Assembly (NCBI GenBank): GCA_027858865.1 | Contig: JAQIBW010000102.1 | Location: forward strand, 1 to 9,529 | Source of the DNA: Sulfurimonas sp. | GTDB taxonomy: Bacteria; Campylobacterota; Campylobacteria; Campylobacterales; Sulfurimonadaceae | Reading direction: 5' to 3' | Length of the DNA: 9,529 nt | Shown here: piece after piece, positions 1-5,838 of the stretch | Layout: the number at the start of each line of letters is the position of its first letter | How positions within the stretch are numbered: the first letter of the stretch is position 1 | Translations under genes and position numbers: made by a program | Notes under the pieces: model-generated | What the model was told of the DNA's origin: nothing | The model's input: the letters and a program-made list of their open reading frames with translations, nothing else | The model's database searches: none

Positions 1-59
1 TTTCCCGGAATTGGGAATCTTTTTTCAATTTTTTGTAGACTTAAATATCTTTCATTCAT
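1..59 (-). CDS. Nitrate ABC transporter ATP-binding protein, N-terminal fragment (runs off left edge)
   Basis: Only the first 19 codons are present; they read MNERYLSLQKIEKRFPIPG. This matches how ABC ATPase subunits of the NrtC/NrtD/CmpC/SsuB type begin, with a short beta strand followed by a 'K.FP..G' segment before the Walker A region, which would lie outside the window. The start ATG overlaps the last base of the nrtB stop codon (TAATG), so translation is probably coupled. The purine-rich GGAAGAG just upstream, inside the end of nrtB, can serve as ribosome-binding site. Its place right after nrtA and nrtB makes a nitrate-transport ATPase the natural reading. Whether it is NrtC (with a fused binding-protein-like domain) or NrtD (ATPase only) cannot be told from this fragment. 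Confidence 0.8.
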   Translation of the reverse strand, partial: MNERYLSLQKIEKRFPIPG

Positions 60-874
60 TACGCTCTTCCTTTCTTCGTATAATCAAAATAATCTGCTAT
101 TTTTCCCATTACTAAGTCCAGCAGATAACCTGTCAGACCAACTATAATAATACCTATGATGATGTTATGGTAGTTGAGGTTGTTGTACTCATCCCAAATC
201 CAAAAACCGATACCGATACCACCAGTTAACATCTCAGCTGCTACGATAACTAACCATGCAATACCAAGAGATAGTCTCATACCTGTAAAAATATATGGAA
301 CTGAAACCGGCAGGATAATCTGAAATACCTTCTCCATAGGAGAGAATTTTAAAACCTTTGCAACATTCATATAGTCTTCACTAACACTCTTAACCCCTAA
401 AGTCGTGTTTATGATGATAGGCCAGATAGATGTAATAAAAATAGTCGAGATTGCCGTTACATTTATATCTTTAAATATAAACAGAAGCAGTGGAAGCCAA
501 GCTAGTGGTGATACGGGTTTAAATATCTGAATGAACGGATCAAATGCGTACTGAGCACTTTTGCTCATACCAATCAAAAGACCAAGTGGAACACCGACAA
601 GTATTGCTAAAGCAAAACCTGCGAATACTCTTTTAAGAGATTCAATAATCTGCCAAAACAGACCTTTGTCATCTTGGTTCTCAATGTAAAAAGGATCAGT
701 TAATACACCTTCTAACTCATCACCTTCACTAGTTACTCCACCAAATGCTGATACGTAAGTATCACTAGGTGTTGGGAAATATTCTACAACTGTTGCAACT
801 CCTGACCAAAGCTGAATGATTATTACCAATACCAAAAGCGGTAATAATATTTTCTTAACTAGTTCATTGTTCAT
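59..874 (-). CDS. nrtB: Nitrate ABC transporter permease NrtB
   Basis: This 271-residue inner-membrane protein should form the channel through which nitrate delivered by NrtA crosses the membrane, powered by the ATPase encoded next. An N-terminal hydrophobic helix (about 8-27) is followed by a periplasmic loop with FPTPSDT (33-39) and DPFYIENQDDKGL (60-72), a region typical of NrtB/CmpB. Further hydrophobic segments lie near 82-102, 121-158, 200-222 and 236-255. The cytoplasmic EAA-like coupling loop is at about 166-190 (EDYMNVAKVLKFS, then IILP). Length and layout fit the BPD_transp_1 family of nitrate, bicarbonate and taurine permeases; the nrtA and nasA neighbours decide for nitrate. The start is supported by TGAAGGA six A residues upstream. 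The gene is the second of its operon, 156 bp after nrtA. Confidence 0.93.
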   Translation of the reverse strand: MNNELVKKILLPLLVLVIIIQLWSGVATVVEYFPTPSDTYVSAFGGVTSEGDELEGVLTDPFYIENQDDKGLFWQIIESLKRVFAGFALAILVGVPLGLLIGMSKSAQYAFDPFIQIFKPVSPLAWLPLLLFIFKDINVTAISTIFITSIWPIIINTTLGVKSVSEDYMNVAKVLKFSPMEKVFQIILPVSVPYIFTGMRLSLGIAWLVIVAAEMLTGGIGIGFWIWDEYNNLNYHNIIIGIIIVGLTGYLLDLVMGKIADYFDYTKKGRA

Positions 875-879
875 TTTTT

Positions 880-887
880 TTCCTTCA
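880..887 (-). promoter_or_regulatory. nrtB ribosome-binding site, complementary to an upstream hairpin loop
   Basis: On the minus strand TGAAGGAA precedes the nrtB ATG (874) by a short A run, giving a good Shine-Dalgarno site. The same eight bases are the exact reverse complement of the minus-strand stretch at 950-943, which lies in the loop of the hairpin at 909-983. Pairing of the two would hide the site from ribosomes. The complementarity is seen directly; the regulatory role is inferred. Confidence 0.75.
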
Positions 888-908
888 TTGTTGTGTAATA
901 TAATTTAC

Positions 909-983
909 ATCTTTAAGCACCTAGAGTTTATAGGAGAGTACGTGAAGGAAGATTCTTGCATCTAGCTCTAGGTACTTAAAGAT
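909..983 (-). repeat. 18-bp inverted repeat with 39-nt loop in the nrtA-nrtB gap
   Basis: Arms 909-926 (ATCTTTAAGCACCTAGAG) and 966-983 (CTCTAGGTACTTAAAGAT) are complementary except at one position (918/974). In the minus-strand transcript that position is a G-U wobble, so the nrt mRNA would form an uninterrupted 18-bp stem. The loop is pyrimidine-rich in that transcript and includes TTCCTTCA, complementary to the nrtB ribosome-binding site. No T tract follows, so a simple intrinsic terminator is unlikely. Differential expression or mRNA processing, giving more binding protein than permease, or translational control of nrtB are the likelier roles. Confidence 0.8.
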
Positions 984-1000
984 ATCAATTACTACTAAAG

Positions 1001-1025
1001 TACACAAAGGCAAAACCTTTGTGTA
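1001..1025 (-). repeat. Perfect 10-bp hairpin just after the nrtA stop
   Basis: TACACAAAGG (1001-1010) and CCTTTGTGTA (1016-1025) form a perfect stem with a 5-nt loop, starting 5 nt after the nrtA stop codon on the minus strand. There is no convincing T run after it, so it is better read as a 3'-end stabilising or partly terminating hairpin. Such an element behind the binding-protein gene would favour higher nrtA than nrtB levels, as is common in ABC import operons. This role is inference. Confidence 0.65.
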
Positions 1026-1030
1026 TAAAA

Positions 1031-2413
1031 CTATTTAGTTACATACTTAGGGTCAGCACATCCAGCTGGACCATAAGGACATACATAGTTAGGTTGTTCA
1101 GTTTTAACTGTCCATTTATTTACTTTAAGCAACTCTTCTTTTGATACTTTTGATTCATCTATACCAGTAGAGAAGATATACTCAACAGCTTTGTTTGGAT
1201 CGAAAACTTTACCGTCCATAAACATGTTGTACTTATCTACACCATCTTTTTTCCAAGCACTTGGAGGAAGGCTGTATCCAACTTCTTTTGCTACCTCTGC
1301 AAATAGGTCAGGTCTATAAACAGACTCGATAACTTTTTTCATATCTACAGGCTTATCAATTTGACCCCATCTGTACATTTGAGTAATGAACCACATACCG
1401 TGTGAGTAGTATGGATACGCTGCATAGTAGTTAGCAAATACATTAAACATTGGATTAGCTTCTGATTTTTGACCTTTTAAGTACTGAAATGTACCAGTCA
1501 TTGATTTTTCCAATACTTTTACAGGAGCTTTTACATAGTTTGGTTTACTCAATATCTTTGCCGCTTCTTTACGGTTTTCCCATGAAGCATCTAGCCACAT
1601 TTGAGCTTCTAAGATAGCTTTCATTACAGCTTTTGTAGTCTCTGGATTTTTCTCTATAAAGTCAGCACGGGTCTGGAGAACTTTTTCAGGATTGTTATTC
1701 CAAATATCGTAGTTAGTTACCAGAGTTGAACCTCTTCTTTTCAACACGATTCTCTCATTCCAAGGCTCACCAACACAGTAACCTTCAATGTTTCCAGCTA
1801 TTAGGTTAGATGGCATTGTCGGTGGAGGAAAAGGCTTGATTGTTGTATCACGATCAGGAACGATTCCAGAACTTGCCATCCAGTATCTTAACTCGTAGTT
1901 GTGAGTAGAAACTGGATGAACCATACCAAATGAAAGAGGCTGATAGTTTGAACCCTCAGCTTTGCGTTTAGCATCTATGTACTTTTTAAGAGCATCTGAT
2001 GTTAGTGGACGAGAGGTTTTATCCATTCCGTATTGTTCCATCTTTTTGATGATATTATTTCCAAATGTAATTCCATTACCATTAAAGTCAAGAGATAAAA
2101 CAGCTTGAAGATTAGCGTTACCATTAATACCTAAAGTAGCTGCAATAGGCATACCAGCTAGAGCGTGAGAGAAGTCATACTCACCTGAGATAACTTTTTG
2201 TTGGATTCCTGGCCATCCCCCACCTTCTTTAACAACATGAACATCTAAACCGTATTTGTCAAAAAAGCCTTTTTCTTTGGCAATAACAATTGGAGCACAG
2301 TCAGTCAGTGCAATGAAACCTATTGTTAGCTTTTTCTTTTCTAACTCTACAGCCAATAATGATGTGGCAACTAATGATAACCCTAATCCAATACTTACTA
2401 ATTTCTTTAACAT
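1031..2413 (-). CDS. nrtA: Periplasmic nitrate-binding protein NrtA
   Basis: This 460-residue solute-binding protein of the NrtA/CmpA family captures nitrate (possibly nitrite) in the periplasm and hands it to NrtB. A signal peptide covers about residues 1-21 (positive MLKK, hydrophobic core, end SLLA before VELEKK). Family landmarks follow: LTIGFIALTDCAP (29-41), the YDFSHALAGMP segment (79-89), THNYELRYWMA with His171 (170-180), FPPPTM (195-200) and GYCVGEPWNER (211-221). The HxxxLRYW and GEPWN regions correspond to ligand-pocket parts of cyanobacterial NrtA and CmpA. Unlike cyanobacterial NrtA there is no lipobox cysteine, so the protein is probably soluble in the periplasm. The C-terminus holds CPYGPAGC (445-452), a possible disulfide. 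AAGGAGA lies just upstream of the ATG. Bicarbonate binding (CmpA) is possible in principle, but divergent nasA favours nitrate. Confidence 0.93.
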   Translation of the reverse strand: MLKKLVSIGLGLSLVATSLLAVELEKKKLTIGFIALTDCAPIVIAKEKGFFDKYGLDVHVVKEGGGWPGIQQKVISGEYDFSHALAGMPIAATLGINGNANLQAVLSLDFNGNGITFGNNIIKKMEQYGMDKTSRPLTSDALKKYIDAKRKAEGSNYQPLSFGMVHPVSTHNYELRYWMASSGIVPDRDTTIKPFPPPTMPSNLIAGNIEGYCVGEPWNERIVLKRRGSTLVTNYDIWNNNPEKVLQTRADFIEKNPETTKAVMKAILEAQMWLDASWENRKEAAKILSKPNYVKAPVKVLEKSMTGTFQYLKGQKSEANPMFNVFANYYAAYPYYSHGMWFITQMYRWGQIDKPVDMKKVIESVYRPDLFAEVAKEVGYSLPPSAWKKDGVDKYNMFMDGKVFDPNKAVEYIFSTGIDESKVSKEELLKVNKWTVKTEQPNYVCPYGPAGCADPKYVTK

Positions 2414-2417
2414 ATGT

Positions 2418-2461
2418 TCTCCTTAAATTTACATTATATAAATGCTTGTGGAGAAATTATA
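2418..2461 (-). promoter_or_regulatory. Candidate nrt operon promoter and nrtA ribosome-binding site
   Basis: On the minus strand a TATAAT hexamer lies at 2461-2456, which would give a leader of roughly 35 nt, and another at 2438-2433, which would start the transcript almost at the ribosome-binding site. AAGGAGA (2424-2418) is a strong Shine-Dalgarno sequence for the ATG at 2413. No -35 box is evident, which is usual for sigma-70 promoters in Campylobacterota. A short inverted repeat, TACTAT-N7-ATAGTA (2460-2478), abuts the upstream hexamer and could be an operator. The region is very AT-rich, so chance matches are easy. Confidence 0.4.
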
Positions 2462-2540
2462 CTATTAAAGATATAGTAAATATACAGTTTAATGATTAAT
2501 ATATATACAATATAATCTTAGTTTTACATTAAATTAACTC

Positions 2541-2573
2541 TATAATACTCTTATAATTTAAATATAAATGGAT
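2541..2573 (+). promoter_or_regulatory. Candidate nasA promoter (tandem TATAAT) and weak ribosome-binding site
   Basis: Two TATAAT hexamers, at 2541-2546 and 2552-2557, sit in a near-duplicated CTCTATAAT / CTCTTATAAT pair upstream of nasA. Start sites about 7 nt downstream would give leaders of roughly 17-28 nt. Only a weak GGAT (2570-2573) serves as Shine-Dalgarno for the ATG at 2581. The overlapping ATG at 2568 is out of frame. No clear -35, sigma-54 or FNR/CRP-type box was found. Confidence 0.4.
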
Positions 2574-2580
2574 AACTATT

Positions 2581-4566
2581 ATGATAATAAAGTCAGTTTG
2601 TGGATATTGCGGTGTTGGTTGTGGACTAGAATATGATAAAGAAAAACTAATCGGGGATGTGTCTTACCCAGTTAATGAAGGAAAGCTTTGCTCTAAGGGA
2701 GTATCTGAACTAATTAGTATTCAATCATCTACAAGACTTCTCAGACCCCTATATAGAGATAGCATCTCAAAAGAGTATAAAACTGCTAGTTGGGATGAGG
2801 TAGTAATAAAGATAGCCGATAAAATCAAAGAGAGTACTAAAGAAAAAATAGGTTTTTATCTCTCAGGTCAACTTTTAACAGAAGATTATTACGTTGCCAA
2901 TAAACTTGGTAAAGGATTTATAGGAACTAACAATGTAGATACAAATTCTCGTACATGTATGTCAAGCGCAGTTGTAGCTTATAAAAAATCACTGGGTGCA
3001 GACTTTGTTCCGCTTAGGATGGATGATATTTTTAGCAGTGATTTACTTATACTAGTCGGTGCTAATACGGCAGAAGCTCATGTGGTTTTTCACAACCAAA
3101 TAAAAAAAGCGAAAAAACAGGGACTTAAAGTAGTTGTAATAGATCCAAGACGTACTGATACTGCAAAAGCTGCTGATTTATATCTACCCATCAAAGTTGG
3201 AAGTGACATAGATTTTTTCAACCTTATCTCAAAACGCATGATTGATGAAGAACTATATAACAAGGAGTTTGTAGATAAACATGTGAATAATTTTGAACTC
3301 CTTAAAAATAAGCTAAAAAGAGCACCAGTTACAAAGATGCTAAAAAGAACAGGTTTAACTAAAGAGCAGTTTGAAGAGTTTTGGCACATGTATAAAAGTA
3401 GTGAAAATATTATTTCAGCTTGGACTATGGGCTTAAACCAGTCAGTTCAAGGTGTGGACAAAAATTTAGCACTTATTAATACGCATCTACTAAGTGGTAA
3501 AATTTTTAAAAAAGGAAATGGTCCTTTGAGTCTTACAGGTCAGCCAAATGCTATGGGTGGAAGGGAAGTAGGTGGTCTTTCAACTACTCTTGCAGTGCAT
3601 CTAGACTTTAGTGAAAGTTCTATTAAAAAGGTATCAAAGTTTTGGAAAACAGATAAGATAGACAATAAAGCCGGACTTACAGCTACTCAGATGCTAGAAG
3701 CTGATTTGGATGTTTTGATTATCTGTCATACTGATCCTATTTATCATCTTCCAAACAGACATAAGGTGGAGGAGTTAATCAAAAAAATACCGCTTGTAGT
3801 TGAAATAAATGCTTATGAAAACTCTGAGACATCTAAGTTCGCACATATAAAGTTGCCGGCAGCTCCATGGGGAGAGAAAGAGGGCACGCAGACTAATCTA
3901 GACAGAAGTATTACAAAACAAGAAAAGCTTACTCGCACTTCTATTGATTGTAAGGCAGATTGGGAAATATTTCAACTCATCGCTAAAAAATTGGGATTTG
4001 AAAAAGAGTTTAATTATAAAAATCCAAAAGAGATATTTCAAGAGTATCAGGAAATGACAAAGCTAAATGAATATATGGATATACATAAAGCAGACTACGA
4101 CAAGCTATCTATAAATCCTTTTGTATGGGGAGAAGATATAAATGGTTTTTTAACAAAAGATAAAAAAGCAAATCTTCATTTTGTTGAGAATAAGTTACTA
4201 AGTGAAAAGACAAACTTGGAGTACCAATTTGTTCTTTTAACAGGTCGTACACGCGATCAATGGCATAGTGGGACAAAAACAAATTTACCGCAGACACTAC
4301 TGAAATATAAAGATCTTGATTTTGTAGAGATAAATAGTGAAGATGCAAAAGAACTTGATATAAGGACTGATGATGTAGTAACTGTATCATCCATACGAGG
4401 TCAGATAACTACAAAAGCTGTAGTTACAAATGCTATAAATAGAAAAACTCTCTTTGCTCCTATAAGCAATAGAGAGATAAATTATCTTACTAATGACCTA
4501 TTGGACAAAGAATCATTTGAACCTGATTACAATCATAGTGCAGTAAAAATCTATAAGAAAGTTTAA
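2581..4566 (+). CDS. nasA: Assimilatory nitrate reductase catalytic subunit (NasA/NarB type)
   Basis: This 661-residue cytoplasmic molybdoenzyme should reduce nitrate to nitrite for nitrogen assimilation. The N-terminal [4Fe-4S] motif is C7-x2-C10-x3-C14-x22-C37, followed by Lys39. The molybdenum-ligand cysteine is predicted at Cys126 in TNSRTCMSSAV. Other hallmarks are GLNQSVQG, the segment GQPNAMGGREVGG (320-332), LPAAPWGEKEGTQTN (425-439) and TGRTRDQWHSGTKT (554-567) in the C-terminal molybdopterin-dinucleotide-binding domain. There is no signal peptide, so it is neither periplasmic NapA nor a formate dehydrogenase. It is on the short side for the family and lacks the C-terminal [2Fe-2S] extension of Klebsiella-type NasA, like the ferredoxin-dependent NarB enzymes. 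The usual FxPxHW stretch near the end is altered to FAPIS. It is transcribed divergently from nrtABC, which supports nitrate as substrate. No nitrite reductase is visible here. Confidence 0.93.
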   Translation: MIIKSVCGYCGVGCGLEYDKEKLIGDVSYPVNEGKLCSKGVSELISIQSSTRLLRPLYRDSISKEYKTASWDEVVIKIADKIKESTKEKIGFYLSGQLLTEDYYVANKLGKGFIGTNNVDTNSRTCMSSAVVAYKKSLGADFVPLRMDDIFSSDLLILVGANTAEAHVVFHNQIKKAKKQGLKVVVIDPRRTDTAKAADLYLPIKVGSDIDFFNLISKRMIDEELYNKEFVDKHVNNFELLKNKLKRAPVTKMLKRTGLTKEQFEEFWHMYKSSENIISAWTMGLNQSVQGVDKNLALINTHLLSGKIFKKGNGPLSLTGQPNAMGGREVGGLSTTLAVHLDFSESSIKKVSKFWKTDKIDNKAGLTATQMLEADLDVLIICHTDPIYHLPNRHKVEELIKKIPLVVEINAYENSETSKFAHIKLPAAPWGEKEGTQTNLDRSITKQEKLTRTSIDCKADWEIFQLIAKKLGFEKEFNYKNPKEIFQEYQEMTKLNEYMDIHKADYDKLSINPFVWGEDINGFLTKDKKANLHFVENKLLSEKTNLEYQFVLLTGRTRDQWHSGTKTNLPQTLLKYKDLDFVEINSEDAKELDIRTDDVVTVSSIRGQITTKAVVTNAINRKTLFAPISNREINYLTNDLLDKESFEPDYNHSAVKIYKKV

Positions 4567-4583
4567 TACTCTTTCTTATAGAT
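4549..4583 (-). terminator. Hairpin terminator shared by convergent nasA and EAL gene ends
   Basis: ATCTATAAGAAAG (4549-4561) and CTTTCTTATAGAT (4571-4583) are perfectly complementary over 13 bp with a 9-nt loop. In the minus-strand RNA the stem is followed by TTTTTACTG (a run of five U), which suits an intrinsic terminator for the EAL gene. In the plus direction only ATAAATC follows, so termination of nasA there is less sure. The left arm lies in the last nasA codons (IYKKV) and the right arm in the last codons of the EAL gene (LYL). Confidence 0.75.
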
Positions 4584-5823
4584 ATAAATCAAGACAGCGT
4601 ATAAACTCCCTAGAATCATATAAAAACTTTTTTGTAAATGTACGGCACATGTTCCCAGATGCGCTAGATATATATTTTTCAGATATAAACTTACCGTCTT
4701 TTGAGTTTTTACATATATAAAAGTACTCTTTTAAGGAGTGGTCTTCACCATCTTCTGAAGGTTCATAAAAGCCTTTTTGTTTAGCCATAATTATAGTATT
4801 TCCAACTTGCTTAGACTCTTTAACATCTATGAGATAAAGAGCTTCAATCTTTTTCTCATTTTTTACTACCTCAAGAACTTCTCTATTTTTACTAATCTCT
4901 TTATTGTTAATCATCGATATGATTTTTTGAGATATATCAGAAGCTTCTAAAAAGGATTTGCGTTTTAGTTTTATGGTTGATTCTAAATAATATCTATGTT
5001 TATATCCAACATTTTGCATTTTATCGAGTAGGTTTTTCCTATCTGGAGCATCTATACTTGGATGTGCAAATAGGTATCCTTGAAAAAGGTCTATTCCAAA
5101 GTTTAAAGACTTTAATACTTCGCTCTCATATTCAACACCTTCAGATAGAGCAATAGCACCTATTTTATAACACATGATTGCTATAGCTTTTAAAATTGCA
5201 GCATTTATGTCATTTATATCAATATCTCTTAGCAGAGATTTGTCTATTTTTACGATATCTGGTTTTACTATAGAGAGTCTATCAAACTGTGAGTCACCTG
5301 TTCCAAAATCATCTATGGCAATATTGAAACCTTTTTCTCTATAGTAACAAGTAAAGTTTTTAAGTGATTTTGTAGATTTTACTTCATCTTCTTTGACTTC
5401 AAGCACAATATTTTTTGCCGGAATATTTAATGAACTAAGTATCTCTTCAAAGTAGTACTGCTCACTTTTAAATTCGTTATTTATAGACGAAGATTCAAAG
5501 TTTAAAAAGAGGATGGCTTGATTATCTTCGTCATAGAACTCTTTAAATTTTTTTATAGATTCTATTCTTACAACTCTATCTAACTCTAGGGCTAAACCCG
5601 CTATTTTTGCTTCTTCAAATAAAATATTAGGTGCAATATAGTCACTATTTTTGTATCCTCTTAAAAGTGCTTCATAACCGAAAATCTTTTTCTTTTTTAT
5701 CGATACAATAGGTTGAAAATATATATCTATATGGGTTATACCCAACTCTTTAAAATGCAAAACTTTATCCTCCCCTTTTATTTTAAACTCTGTGTTTGAC
5801 GTATATCTGCTTTTTATTTTCAT
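4576..5823 (-). CDS. EAL-domain cyclic-di-GMP phosphodiesterase with C-terminal sensor-like domain
   Basis: This 415-residue protein without membrane helices is predicted to hydrolyse the second messenger c-di-GMP to pGpG in the cytoplasm. The EAL domain (about 30-265) has the signature EAL at 51-53 in GYEALLRG, Asn108 in FLNFE, Glu142 in LEVKE, DDFGTG at 171-176, Lys192 in VKID, Glu228 in SEGVE and Gln248 in QGYLF. All metal-binding and catalytic positions I can place are kept, so it is probably active. Residues about 285-415 form a second domain ending in YISSASGNMCRTFTKKF...CLDLYL, which resembles a PAS/Cache-type ligand-sensing fold such as the C-terminal domain of YkuI; this is judged by pattern only. 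There is no GGDEF domain. The start ATG is 15 nt after the upstream Cache-CheW gene and lacks a clear Shine-Dalgarno, suggesting translational coupling in one operon. Confidence 0.9.
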   Translation of the reverse strand: MKIKSRYTSNTEFKIKGEDKVLHFKELGITHIDIYFQPIVSIKKKKIFGYEALLRGYKNSDYIAPNILFEEAKIAGLALELDRVVRIESIKKFKEFYDEDNQAILFLNFESSSINNEFKSEQYYFEEILSSLNIPAKNIVLEVKEDEVKSTKSLKNFTCYYREKGFNIAIDDFGTGDSQFDRLSIVKPDIVKIDKSLLRDIDINDINAAILKAIAIMCYKIGAIALSEGVEYESEVLKSLNFGIDLFQGYLFAHPSIDAPDRKNLLDKMQNVGYKHRYYLESTIKLKRKSFLEASDISQKIISMINNKEISKNREVLEVVKNEKKIEALYLIDVKESKQVGNTIIMAKQKGFYEPSEDGEDHSLKEYFYICKNSKDGKFISEKYISSASGNMCRTFTKKFLYDSREFIRCLDLYL

Positions 5824-5838
5824 ATTCTATTTATTATA

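Noticed and set aside
1031..2413. Reading the binding protein as CmpA (bicarbonate) or a taurine/sulfonate-binding protein
   Set aside because: The sequence landmarks fit the NrtA/CmpA family but not SsuA/TauA, and the divergent nitrate reductase gene favours nitrate over bicarbonate.
2568..2570. Alternative ATG upstream of nasA
   Set aside because: It is out of frame with nasA. The ATG at 2581 places the conserved Cys motif at the usual distance from the N-terminus.
3090..3389. 99-codon minus-strand open frame inside nasA
   Set aside because: It lies wholly opposite a well-conserved nasA segment, is rich in Ser/Leu/Phe as expected for an antisense shadow, and has no recognisable domain.
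4109..4390. 93-codon minus-strand open frame inside nasA
   Set aside because: It is antisense to the conserved TGRTRDQWH region of nasA; its Leu/His-rich composition is typical of a shadow frame.
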